A stretch of DNA of 64,000 nt from Limnohabitans sp. WS1. GTDB taxonomy: Bacteria; Pseudomonadota; Gammaproteobacteria; Burkholderiales; Burkholderiaceae_C. The notes beneath the pieces are model-generated. The model was not told the origin of the DNA. It did no database searches and worked only from the letters and a program-made list of their open reading frames with translations. Numbering within the stretch: the first letter of the stretch is position 1; every line of letters starts with the position of its first letter. This document shows, piece by piece, positions 26,211 through 37,100 of this stretch. Both the position numbers and the translations under genes were made by a program. Where the stretch lies: positions 176,824-240,823 of the forward strand of contig NZ_NERU01000005.1 of assembly GCF_003063265.1 (NCBI RefSeq). Direction: 5' to 3'.

Positions 26211-27001
26211 AACTCTCGAAACGCCTTGCCTTGTCCGCTGCCGTGGCCGCCAGCCTGTTGACTCTGGCCGGTACCAGCCACGCCCAGGCCGCCTTGGACA
26301 ACATCCAGAAAGCCAAGCTGATCAAGATCGCCATCCCCACCGACTTTCCACCCTACGGCTTTGTGGGCATTGACCTCAAACCCCAGGGTCTGGACATTGA
26401 CATGGCCAATTTCATTGCCGCCAAGATGGGCGTGAAGATCGAGCTGATGCCCGTGACCAGCGCCAACCGCATCGCCTACCTGCAAACCAAAAAGGCCGAC
26501 CTGGTCATCTCCACCTTGGGCAAGAACGCCGAGCGCGAAAAAGTGATCGACTTCACCTCGGCTTACTCGCCTTTCTTCCAAGGCATTTATGGCCCCAAAA
26601 CCATCAGCATCAAATCGATGGCCGATCTGGCCGGCAAAACCGTGGCAGCCACCCGTGGCGCTTTGGAAGACCAGGAATTGACCAAGGTGGCCCCTGCAGG
26701 CACCGAGATCAAACGCTTTGAAGACAACAACGCCACCGTCTCGGCTTTCGTTGCAGGCCAAACCCAACTGCTGGCCACGGGCGTGTCGGTCGCGGGCGTG
26801 ATGATGCAAAAGAACCCCCAGCTCAACACCGAATACAAGTTGCTGCTCAAAGACAGCCCCAACTTCATTGGCGTGGGCAAGGGTGAAGACGCATTGCGCA
26901 CCAAGGTCAACGCCATCATTGCCGAAGGCAAAAAGTCCGGCGACATCGACAAGATGGCGCAAAAGTGGCTGGGCCGCCCTGCTGGCCAGTTGCCTGAATA
27001 A
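26207..27001 (+). CDS. ABC transporter substrate-binding protein, polar amino acid family
   Basis: A 264-residue periplasmic family-3 binding protein with a signal peptide cut near HAQA (about residue 27). The fold markers KIAIPTDFPPYGFVG, GLDIDMANFIAAKMG and TSANRIAYLQTKKADLVIST are typical of amino-acid and opine receptors. The ligand is not predictable here. AGGAG lies eight to twelve bases before the ATG. It overlaps the GntR stop codon and is followed by two permeases and an ATPase. Confidence 0.92.
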   Translation: MKLSKRLALSAAVAASLLTLAGTSHAQAALDNIQKAKLIKIAIPTDFPPYGFVGIDLKPQGLDIDMANFIAAKMGVKIELMPVTSANRIAYLQTKKADLVISTLGKNAEREKVIDFTSAYSPFFQGIYGPKTISIKSMADLAGKTVAATRGALEDQELTKVAPAGTEIKRFEDNNATVSAFVAGQTQLLATGVSVAGVMMQKNPQLNTEYKLLLKDSPNFIGVGKGEDALRTKVNAIIAEGKKSGDIDKMAQKWLGRPAGQLPE

Positions 27002-27021
27002 ACCCTTGAAGGGCTGACACC

Positions 27022-27693
27022 ATGGCCATTGAGCTGGACTTTGCGGCGGTTTTGACCGAGTGGCCCTTGCTGGTCAAGGGCGTGGCGTGGACGCTCGGCC
27101 TCACGGCCGTGTCGGCTGTGCTGGGCGTGCTGTTGGGCATTGGCTGCGCCTGGGTGCGCACCCAGGGGCCGAGCTGGAGCCGACCCGGCGTGGCCGCTTA
27201 TGTGGAGCTGATCCGCAACACGCCCTTCATCGTCCAGCTCTTTTTCATCTTCTTTGGCCTGCCCGCCATGGGCGTGCGCCTGAGCCCCGAGTGGTCTTCG
27301 GTGATCGCCATGGTGATCAACCTGGGGGCCTATTCGGCCGAGATCGTGCGGGCCGGCATCCAGACCACGCCGGCAGGGCAAATCGAAGCGGCCATGAGCC
27401 TGGCGCTCTCGCGCATGCAAACCTTCATCCATGTGGTGCTGCCACCGGCCTTGCAACGGGTTTGGCCTGCGCTGGTCAGCCAAATCATCATCGTGATGCT
27501 GGGCTCGGCGGTGTGTGGACAAATCTCGACCGAGGAACTGAGCTTTGCCGCCAACCTGATCCAGAGCCGCAACTTCCGCGCCTTTGAAGCCTTCATCGTC
27601 GCCACCGCCATTTACCTGCTGTTGTCGATCGCCACCCGCGCCACGCTGAACTGGTTCGGCCAACGCTTCTTGTTCGGAGGCCGCGGTGGTTGA
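27022..27693 (+). CDS. ABC transporter permease (HisM/GlnP type), subunit 1
   Basis: A 223-residue inner-membrane permease with about five hydrophobic segments. VELIRNTPFIVQLFFIFFGL and the EAA loop (QIEAAMSLALSRMQTFIHVV) that docks on the ATPase are the signature of the polar amino acid permeases. It begins 20 bases after the binding-protein gene and overlaps the second permease by eight bases. Confidence 0.93.
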   Translation: MAIELDFAAVLTEWPLLVKGVAWTLGLTAVSAVLGVLLGIGCAWVRTQGPSWSRPGVAAYVELIRNTPFIVQLFFIFFGLPAMGVRLSPEWSSVIAMVINLGAYSAEIVRAGIQTTPAGQIEAAMSLALSRMQTFIHVVLPPALQRVWPALVSQIIIVMLGSAVCGQISTEELSFAANLIQSRNFRAFEAFIVATAIYLLLSIATRATLNWFGQRFLFGGRGG

Positions 27694-28336
27694 ATTTTCT
27701 CTTTGGGACATCGTCAGCAACTTGTTGCTGGCCGCACGCTGGACCATCGTTTTGTCACTGATCGCTTTTGTGGGCGGCGGCTTGGTGGGCCTGGCCCTGC
27801 TGGTGGCCCGCACCACACCCAACCGCAGCTTGCAACAAGCGGTGGCCGTGTATGTGCAGGTGTTTCAGGGTACGCCTTTGCTGATGCAGCTGTTCCTGGC
27901 GTACTTTGGCATGGCCATGCTGGGCGTAGAAACCTCGGCCTGGACGGCTGCAGCCGTGGCCTTGACGCTGTACAGCAGCGCCTTTCTTGCCGAAATTTGG
28001 CACGGCTGCGTCAAGTCGATTGGCAAAGGCCAGTGGGAAGCGGCGCAAAGCCTGGCGCTCAATTTTGGCGAACAGTTGCGCTACGTGATATTTCCGCAAG
28101 CGGCACGCATTGCCGTCGCGCCCACCGTGGGCTTTTTGGTGCAAGTGGTCAAGGGCACCGCACTGGCGTCGGTCATTGGTTTTGTCGAGCTGACCAAGGC
28201 CGGCACCATGATCACCAATGCCACTTTCAAACCCTTTGTGGTCTACAGCTGTGTCGCTGTGTTGTATTTCTTGATCTGCTACCCGATCAGCCTGTATGCA
28301 CGCTCTCTCGAAGGCAAATTCCATGTCCAACGCTAA
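27686..28336 (+). CDS. ABC transporter permease (HisM/GlnP type), subunit 2
   Basis: A 216-residue partner permease, with FQGTPLLMQLFLAYFGMAML and the EAA loop (GQWEAAQSLALNFGEQLRYV). The start is GTG 27686 preceded by CGGAGG inside the previous gene. Together with subunit 1 it forms the heterodimeric channel. It overlaps the ATPase gene by 14 bases. Confidence 0.93.
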   Translation: MVEFSLWDIVSNLLLAARWTIVLSLIAFVGGGLVGLALLVARTTPNRSLQQAVAVYVQVFQGTPLLMQLFLAYFGMAMLGVETSAWTAAAVALTLYSSAFLAEIWHGCVKSIGKGQWEAAQSLALNFGEQLRYVIFPQAARIAVAPTVGFLVQVVKGTALASVIGFVELTKAGTMITNATFKPFVVYSCVAVLYFLICYPISLYARSLEGKFHVQR

Positions 28337-29072
28337 CCCCTCTGCTGCCGTTGCCATTGCAGGCCTGCGCAAGTCCTACGGCAACAACGAAGTCCTCAAG
28401 GGCATTGACCTGCAGGTGCAGCTGGGCGAAGTGATCGCCATCATCGGCAAAAGCGGCTCGGGCAAAAGCACGCTGCTGCGTTGCATCAACGGGTTGGAAA
28501 CCTTTCAGCACGGCAGCTTGACCGTGCAAGGCCAGCCCTTGGTCTACACCGACCCCGCCGCCATGCGCAGCTTGCGTCAGCAAGTGGGCATGATCTTCCA
28601 GTCCTTCAACCTGTTCCCGCACCTCACGGTGGGCAAAAACATCCAGCTGGCCCCGGGCTTGGTCAAGCAGCTGCCCGCTGCCGAGACCGAAGTCACAGCA
28701 CGCCGCCTGCTGGCCCGTGTGGGTTTGGCCGAAAAGTTTGACGCTTTCCCAGACCAGTTGTCGGGCGGGCAACAGCAGCGCGTGGCCATTGCCCGCGCCC
28801 TGGCCATGTCGCCGGGCATCTTGCTGTGCGACGAAATCACCTCGGCGCTCGACCCCGAGCTGGTGGGCGAAGTGCTGGCCGTGGTGGAGTCGCTCGCGCA
28901 AGAAGGCATGACGCTTTTGATGGTCACACACGAGATGAACTTTGCCCGCAAGGTGAGTGACCGCGTGATCTTCATGCACCAGGGCTTGGTGCATGAGCAA
29001 GGTGCCCCCGCCGATGTGTTTGCCCGGCCGAAGACGCCTGAACTGCAGCAGTTTTTGTCTTCGCTGCACTGA
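28323..29072 (+). CDS. ABC transporter ATP-binding protein, polar amino acid type
   Basis: A 249-residue ATPase. Walker [11 protein letters not shown]-loop [14 protein letters not shown], signature [15 protein letters not shown], Walker [15 protein letters not shown] and the H-loop MVTHEMNFA are complete. The ATG at 28323 is preferred because it begins just before the conserved [14 protein letters not shown]; an upstream in-frame start at 28296 adds only nine unlikely residues. Last gene of the GntR-SBP-permease-permease-ATPase operon. Confidence 0.94.
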   Translation: MSNANPSAAVAIAGLRKSYGNNEVLKGIDLQVQLGEVIAIIGKSGSGKSTLLRCINGLETFQHGSLTVQGQPLVYTDPAAMRSLRQQVGMIFQSFNLFPHLTVGKNIQLAPGLVKQLPAAETEVTARRLLARVGLAEKFDAFPDQLSGGQQQRVAIARALAMSPGILLCDEITSALDPELVGEVLAVVESLAQEGMTLLMVTHEMNFARKVSDRVIFMHQGLVHEQGAPADVFARPKTPELQQFLSSLH

Positions 29073-29260
29073 GCCTGCGCTGACACGTTTTGAACGAGAC
29101 CCAGCCATGGGGGCCATGGGTGGTGGCCTGAACCATAAAACCAGCGAATACAGCATTCACAAAGGTTCTAATTGTTAATTGTGTATAAACCGTTATGCTT
29201 CGTATTTTCTAAATATGTCGCTGCAGTTGGTCATTTGCCGATGAATGTGACCCACGTCTT

Positions 29261-30943
29261 ATGCACACACCGTCCCCATCCCTGCGTGAGTCCACCCTGG
29301 CCACCCTGTTGTTGTTGAGCTGGGCTTTGAGCCCCAGCGCCACGTTGGCGCAGGCCGATCCTGCCGCCGCCCAAAGAAACATTGAACAGCTGGGCCAACA
29401 GCTGCGCGAGCGCTCACAACCCAAGCCTTTGGTGCATGTGGACACCCTGGGCTTGGAGGCCAGCACCCCGATGACGCGCTTGGCATCACTCAAGGTGCAA
29501 AGTGCCATCTTGGCGCAGGCCATTGAGCGCTATTGGCAGCCGCGCATCGGCCAGCCCGTGTCGATTGAGCAAATCCAGGCATTTCATGCTTGGTTTTACG
29601 ACAAAGCGGCCCGCGAGGGCTTCATGGCTTATGCCAAGACCGAGGTGGTCATGACCCCTGCGGGCGAGCAGTTGCAAGTTCAGGTGATGCAGCCCAAGAT
29701 CAATGTGGTGCGCGTGCTGTCCCTCAATGGCCAGCCCGATGCGGCCCATTTGAAGCGGATTCAAGCGCGTTTTGCCGACAAGTTTCAAGCGGGTGTGGCG
29801 CTGGACACCTTGGCGCTGGACCAGTTGCTCGATTCGGCCAGCTTTGACCTGCCGGTCGAGCTCGAGGCCACCTTGCGAGCGGTGGGCCCCGAGTTGCTGG
29901 ACTTGGTGATCACGGTGGCCCCGGCGCAGGCCCAGCCTGGACACTGGTTGTCGGGTGTGGCGCAGCTCAACAACCACGGTCTTCGGCAATATGGTCGCGC
30001 TCAGCTGATGGCTGCCAGCACCGTGGGCATGCCCGGCATCAAATCACAGCTGTCTTTGTTGGCCCAAGCCTCTGAGGGCATTGCCTATGGGCGGGCGGAT
30101 GTCGAATTTTTGCTGCCTGCTGTCGGTGGCCGTGGCCAGGTGTTTGGTTCTTATTCGCGCAGCCGCTCGGTGTTGGGCGGATCGGCCAGCACGAAGGGCC
30201 AGTCCACCGAGCTGGGCTTGGGGCTGACACGCATTCTCGGGGGGTCTCGTGATGTCGTGTTCAAAGGTCAGATGGACGTTGTCACGCGCCAAAGCGAGAG
30301 CCGCTTACAGGCCACAGACGCGCCCATCTCCAACACCAAAGACCATCAATGGCGCTGGCGCTTGAGTGCGGACAACGAGCGCTTGTCCAATCAACCTGTG
30401 CGGGCCGAGATGGGCTTGACCCTGGGCCAGTACCCCGATGCGGTCAGCTTGGCCGTGCCCGCTGGCAGCTATGCCCGCGTGGACCTTGCGCTCAAAAGCC
30501 AGACACACATCAATGCCAGTGGCTCTTTGCGCCTGAATGCCCGTGTGCGGGGCCAATGGGCCAACCGCAACCTGGACGGTTACAACCAAATCACTTTGGG
30601 GGGTGTCAACGGCGTGCGGGCCTACACCAGCGCCGACGGCACAGGTGACCGGGGTGTGCTGGGCACCTTGGAGCTGAGCCAGTCCTTGCCCTTCAATACA
30701 ACGGTGTCGGTCTTTTATGACGTGGGTCAAGTCGTGCCCCAAGTCCATCCTTTGGCCAGTGCCACTGTGCAGCGTTATGCGCTGCAGGGCTCGGGCTTGC
30801 AAGTGCAAGGGCGTTATTTTCAGGTGCATTACGCCCTGACTTGGGCCAAAGGGCACCGTGGCTACAAGGGCTGGGTGCCCAGCAACATCGAGTCTGAGCC
30901 CAACAACCAACGCGTCAATCTGTCTGTGAGCTATGCGTTTTGA
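29261..30943 (+). CDS. TpsB two-partner secretion translocator (ShlB/FhaC/HecB family)
   Basis: A 560-residue outer-membrane protein. A signal peptide ends near TLAQA (about residue 31). A POTRA-like periplasmic region with SLNGQPDAAHLKRIQARFAD follows, then a C-terminal 16-strand-type barrel. The barrel contains the conserved LGGVNGVRAYTSADGTGDRG loop motif of FhaC-like proteins and ends in an aromatic residue (SVSYAF). It would export the giant TpsA encoded 219 bases downstream. The upstream gap 29073-29260 is AT-rich and should carry its promoter, but I cannot fix the boxes. Confidence 0.92.
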   Translation: MHTPSPSLRESTLATLLLLSWALSPSATLAQADPAAAQRNIEQLGQQLRERSQPKPLVHVDTLGLEASTPMTRLASLKVQSAILAQAIERYWQPRIGQPVSIEQIQAFHAWFYDKAAREGFMAYAKTEVVMTPAGEQLQVQVMQPKINVVRVLSLNGQPDAAHLKRIQARFADKFQAGVALDTLALDQLLDSASFDLPVELEATLRAVGPELLDLVITVAPAQAQPGHWLSGVAQLNNHGLRQYGRAQLMAASTVGMPGIKSQLSLLAQASEGIAYGRADVEFLLPAVGGRGQVFGSYSRSRSVLGGSASTKGQSTELGLGLTRILGGSRDVVFKGQMDVVTRQSESRLQATDAPISNTKDHQWRWRLSADNERLSNQPVRAEMGLTLGQYPDAVSLAVPAGSYARVDLALKSQTHINASGSLRLNARVRGQWANRNLDGYNQITLGGVNGVRAYTSADGTGDRGVLGTLELSQSLPFNTTVSVFYDVGQVVPQVHPLASATVQRYALQGSGLQVQGRYFQVHYALTWAKGHRGYKGWVPSNIESEPNNQRVNLSVSYAF

Positions 30944-31162
30944 ACAAGAAGTCAAGCTTTTGGTGAATTTAAATATAAATCTATGTATTTAATAATTTCG
31001 GCAATAAAAGCAAAAAAGTTTCGTTAAAACTGCCTGAATACCCCAATTGGACAATGATAGAAGTTCCAAGGAAATCGAAAATTGACAAATAAGCACTCAT
31101 AACTGATAGAGAAGCGTTTTTGGCTTTTCGCGTGTGGGTGCGTCACTTGACGAATTCCTGCC
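30944..31162. promoter_or_regulatory. AT-rich leader between tpsB and tpsA
   Basis: This 219-base gap is far richer in A and T than its surroundings (for example AAATATAAATCTATGTATTT). It may hold a separate promoter for tpsA and a binding region for a nucleoid protein. There is no clear terminator after tpsB, so read-through is possible. Exact promoter boxes cannot be assigned by eye. Confidence 0.45.
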
Positions 31163-34100
31163 GTGAACCATCTTTGCTACAAAACCATCTTCTCTAAGCG
31201 CTTGGGCACCTTGGTGGCCGTGGGTGAACATGCTTGCAGCCAGTCCAAAGGACAAGGTGCCAGCGCAGCCTCGGGGGCAGCGGGTTTCTTCGATGCACGC
31301 TTTGTGGGCACGCTGGCGCTGGGCTTTGCTTCGGTGAGTCTGGGCTGGAGTCAAACCCTGCCCCAAGGGGCGCAAGTGGTGCAAGGGGTGGTCAGTGTCA
31401 GCCAGTCGGGTCACCAAATGGCCATCACCCAAAGCACGCCCAAAGCGGTGGTCAATTGGCAAAGCTTCGATATCGGCCAAAACGCCAAGGTCAACGTGCT
31501 GCAGCCCAGCAGCCAGTCGGTGCTGCTCAACCGCGTGCTGTCAGACAACCCCACCCAAATTCTGGGCCAGTTGCAAGCCAACGGTCAGGTGGTCCTGGTC
31601 AACCCCAAAGGCATCGTGGTGGGCAGCGATGGCAGTGTGAGTGCCAGCGCCTTCACGGCCTCCACCCTCAACATCAGCGACGCCGACTTCATGGCCGGCA
31701 ACATGCGATACACCCGCGACGGCAGCACGGGCCAAGTCATCAACAAAGGCCGCATCGAAGTGGCCCCCGGCGGCTATGTGGCCTTGTTGGGCGCCGGTGT
31801 CAGCAACGAAGGCCAGATCATCGCGCCCCAAGGCGGCGTGGCTTTGGGTGCCGCCGACACCGTGACGGTGCCGCTGGGACGCACCGGCAAGATCAAATTG
31901 GCGCTGAGCCCCGCCAGCATCAACGCTGCAGTGGCCAACCAAAAAGACGGCGTGATTGTGGCCGAAGGCGGTCAGGTTTACCTGCAGGCCGCTGCACTGG
32001 GTCAAGCCGTGGCCAGCGTGCTGAACTCTGGCAGCATCGACACCAGCGGTGGACAAGCCGGTGCGGTGCATTTGTTGGCCGACGGCGGCCAGATCAAGGT
32101 GGACGGGCGCATCACGGCCAACAGCTCGGGGCAAGATGACCAGGGCCACACCCGCAAAGGCGGCGACATCGTCATCGGGCGCGACGAAGACACGGGTGTG
32201 TTGGCCAAGGCCACCGACGTGAGCGGTGCCAAGTTGGAAAGCCAGCGCGGCTTTGTCGAGACTTCGGGCGACCACCTGGTCACACGCGAGGTCTCTGTCA
32301 AAGCAGCAGAGTGGTTGCTGGACCCGTCCGACATCACCATATCGAGCGCCGCCGACAGCAATGTGACGGGCACCAGCCCTGCCGACACCACGCCCAACGG
32401 GGCGACGGGCACCAGCAGTGTGGTCAGCGTCAACACCATTCAAACGGCCATCAACGCGGGCACCAGCGTCACCATCAAAACCACCAATGACAGCAACACC
32501 ACGGGCGCTGGCAACATCACCCTCGCCAACGCCTTGGTCTTCAACAACCAAGGGGCCACAGACGCCAGCTTGAACCTGGTGGCCGACAACGGCATCACGC
32601 AAAACGCGGGCGCATCGATCACCACCAACGCCGCAAGCGCCCAACGGGTCAACGTCAACTTGACGGCCAACGGCAACTACCAGGGCAACACAGCCGAACA
32701 CGCCAGCAGCCAAGGCATTGTGCTGAGCAGCACCATCAACACCAATGGCGCGGTCACCTTGACGGGCACTAACAAAAATACGGGTGCAGGGGCTGGCGTC
32801 CAATTCGGTTCCGGTGCCAGCATCACCACCCCAGGCGCTGTCACGGTCACGGGCACATCGACTTCGGGAACAGGCTACGGTGTTGTCTTGAACAACACGC
32901 TCATCGATGCAGGCACCACAGGTGACATTTCGATCACGGGGACGTCCACAGGCAATCACGGCGTTTTCAACAATTTGACATACAGCAACGCCTACAACAT
33001 GAAGTTGCTGGGCAAAAATGTCTCCATCCATGGCAGCACATCGGGTACGGGTTCATCGGGCTTTCTCAGCTACATCGGTGCATTCGCGGGCAACATCGTT
33101 ACAGCAGCCGAGAATCTGTCGATCACCGGCATCGTGAATGGCGAAGGCTCCGGCAAAGCCATTGATCACGGCACGACCAGCTGGCAAAACCTGGTCAACG
33201 CTTACACAGCGGGTGGCACCCTCAGCATCACCGGCACCAACGCCTCTGCGGCCAACACCAGTCCCACCATCAGCATGGTGGGTGTTCAGGCCAGGGCCGG
33301 CGGGGACCTGACCGTCAGTGCCACCACCAACAACGCCGCCACAGACGCGATTTTCATCAATTCGTCCGCTTACTTTTCAGGTGTCCCTGCTCCAGGCTAT
33401 ATAGGCGGCGCATCTTCATTTGTCTCGACAGGTGGCAACACCACCCTCAAGAGCAATCAAGGTTCGATCTTGATTCAAGACGGGGTACCCAACTCGGTGA
33501 CCTCAACGGCCATCACCGGCAAGAACGTGATCATCGACAACACGGGCGGCACGTTCGCTGGGGGCGTTTTCACGGCAGGCAGTGGTGTGTCCACAGCCGC
33601 TGGCCGCTCAGGCGTTCAAATCGCTGACAGCGTGCGAGTCAACGACCCGAATCTGGCCAGCAACCCAATGCTGCGCACCATCACTGCGACTGACGGGGGG
33701 CAGATCGTTTTGAGCGGCAAGAAGGCAAGCACTCTGGGCAGCGGTGTTGAAATCAGAAGTTCCGCCGCTTTGACGGCCGCGAACATCACCATCAACGGCG
33801 AAAACACCGGCGCATCTGGCGCGGCCATCAACATCAGCAATGGGGCTGCCAGGTTGACATCCACACAAGCCACCACATTGACTTCTGGCGGGGTGGGCTC
33901 CGGCACTTCTTTGGTGGCTGCTGGCAACATCTCTGTCGGCACCCAACTCACAGTCACCAACCCTGCGGCGGGCTCCATTTCGGGCACGATCAGCGGCACC
34001 GGCTCATTGCTGAAATCAGGCGCAGGTCAACTGACCTTGTCAGCCTATAACGCCACCACAGCGAACTACGAGACCAACACATTTTCGGGGGGCACCACCA

Positions 34101-37100
34101 TCAGTCAAGGCGCACTGGTGATCGGGCATGGTGGTGGCAACTACAACAAAACGGCAGGCACCGGCGCGATCGTTGTGGGCGATCTCAATACCGGCAACAA
34201 CAACGTGAGTTTGCTGGTCGAAAAAGGCACGCCTGGCAATGAATGGGGTTACCTGACCAGAGACATCACTTTCACCAACAATGGCACAGGCACAGCCACC
34301 TTGGGCACCACCTATGGACCTGCGGGAGAGACGGGGCGAGGCTGGTCGACGGTCAACAGCAAAATCACGTTGAATCGCGATGTGGTCATGAACGATGCCA
34401 CCAACGACCGATTGACACTGGACGGTCAAATCACAGGCACGGGCAACATCAGCTTGACCGGCTCCCGCATCACGATGGGTGCCGTCAGCGGGACAGGAAT
34501 TTCGGCCAATGATTTTGTGGGCAATGTCACCATTTCCTCGGGTACGGTGCTTCAAGCCAGCGCCAAGTACAACCTGCCCACCACGACGAATGTGATCAAC
34601 AACGGCACACTGCGCATGCTGGATGGCAAACACCAATCGATCGATGGGCTTTCGGGTTCGGGCAAAGTCGAAACCACAAGCACTTCAGGCGGCTTGCTGA
34701 CCACCTTCAGCGTGGGCAACAACAACAGCAGTGCAACGTACACCGGCACCATCGTCGGGACTTCATCACCCTTGAACTTGGTCAAAAACGGCACGGGCAC
34801 ACAAGTTCTGGCGGGCAACAACAATTACGCCGGCACCACCACCATCAATGCAGGCACCTTGCAAATTGGCAACGGTGGTACGTCGGGCACCATTGGTACA
34901 GGTGCCATCACCGACAACGGTGCCCTGGTTTTTAACCGCAGCGATAACGCTTTGGTGGTCAGTGCCAAAATTTCTGGCACGGGCACTGTGACCCAGGCGG
35001 GCACAGGCACCACCACGCTCACAGCCAACAACGACTGGAGCGGCTCTACCACCATCAGCGCAGGCACTTTGCAAATTGGCAATGGCGGCACCACAGGCAC
35101 ACTCGGAACATCGCCCACCGTCAACAACAACGGCACACTGGCGTTCAATCGCAGCGACAACATCACGGTGGACCAGCAAATCACCGGCACGGGTGGGTTG
35201 ACCAAGGCTGGCACTGGCACGCTGACATTGATGGACTCGGCCAGCCTCAACGGTGCCAACAACTACAGCGGTGTGACCACCATCAGTGCTGGCACTTTGC
35301 AAGTGGGCGATGGTGGCACCTCGGGCCATTTGGGCACCGGCAACATTGTGAACAACGGCAAACTGGTGATCAAACATTCCGATGCGGTCACGATCAACCA
35401 GATCATCAGTGGATCAGGAAAATTGACGCAGTCAGGGACAGGCGTCACCACCTTGACCGGTGTCAACACCTACACAGGCGGCACCGATGTGGTGTCGAGC
35501 ATGCTGCAAATTGGTGATGGAACCAACAACGGACAGATTGGATCTGGTACGACCAACATCGCTTCGGGTGCTACCCTGAATTTCAACGTCAAGACGGGAA
35601 CGACGGCCAACTATTTATCAAGTAATACGTTCACAGGAACAGGCACGCTGCAAAAAACGGGTGCAGGTGGTTTAACTTGGAGCAGTGCTTCTGCTGTTTT
35701 TGGCATGACCGGCGGTTTGATCGATGTGCAAGCCGGTATATTTACTGGAGCGAGCGGTAACAATGAGATTTGGACCAACAACAAAGCTTCACTGAATGTT
35801 GCAACCGGCGCCACGTTTCAGGGCGTGGAAGGCAACATCATCGTGGATGCCTTGACCGGCGGTGGAGCGGTCAGCTCTGGATGGGGCGGACTTGCGTATG
35901 GCTTCACCGTTGGTGTCAACGGTGGCTCAGGCACATTTTCAGGGGCCATCCAGGATGCCAACGGACAAGCAGCCAAACTGACCAAACTAGGCACAGGCAC
36001 ACAGATCCTGACGGGCAACAACACCTACACCGGCACCACCACCATCAGTGCGGGTGTCTTGCAGGTCGGCAATGGTGGCACCACCGGCAATTTGGGCACA
36101 GGCGCGGTCATCGACAACGCCGCTTTGGTCTTTAACCGCAGCAATGCGCTGACCGTGGGCAACGCCATCAGCGGCACGGGCACGCTGACGCAATCCGGGA
36201 CAGGCACCACCATCCTGACAGGCACGAACACTTATTCGGGCACCACCACCCTCAGCACAGGCATTTTGCAAGTGGGCAACGGTGGCACCTCTGGCACCTT
36301 GGGCACCGGCGCAGTGGTGAACAACACCCATCTGGTGTTCAACCGTTCCAACGCCTTGCTGGTGAGCGGCGCCATCAGCGGTACAGGCACGTTGACCCAA
36401 ATGGGTTCGGGCACAAGCACCTTGGCGGCAGACAACACGTATGCAGGCACCACCACCGTCAGTGGTGGCACCTTGCATGTGGGCAACGGTGGCAGCACAG
36501 GCACCTTGGGCGCAGGCGATGTCACGCTCAGCAACAACGCCACTTTGAGCTATGTGCGCTCCGCCAGCACCACCATCGCCAACACCATTTCTGGCGCAGG
36601 CAACGTGTCGGCCAACATCACGGGTGCAACCAGTGACCTGACGGTCAACAGCAGCATCAACCTGACGGGCGGTAAGGCGAACTTGGTCACGGATGGCAAC
36701 CTGTTGGTGAAGCAAGCCATCAGCACGACAAACGCCACGGCGTCAGCCGTGTTTCTCGAATCCGGCAAATCCACGGCAGCGGGCACAGCCACAGGCGGCG
36801 ACATTCAGATTTCGGGCAGCGGTGCGGTCACCGTGGGCAGCGGTGGACGCGCCACCTACATGACAGGCTCCATTGCAGGCAGCACCGGCATGGGCGTCTT
36901 GGCCGGCAACAACCGCTACAACAGCGATGAGACCACCACCAACTACACCGCCGCCCTGGGCTCTGGCGCTTATGCCATTTACCGCGAAAAACCCTTGGTC
37001 TCGGTGCAAGTCAACAGTGTCACCAAAACCTATGACGGCCTCGTTTTCTCTGGAGGCACGCTCAACACCACCTTGACGTCTGGCGCATTGCGCAATGGCG

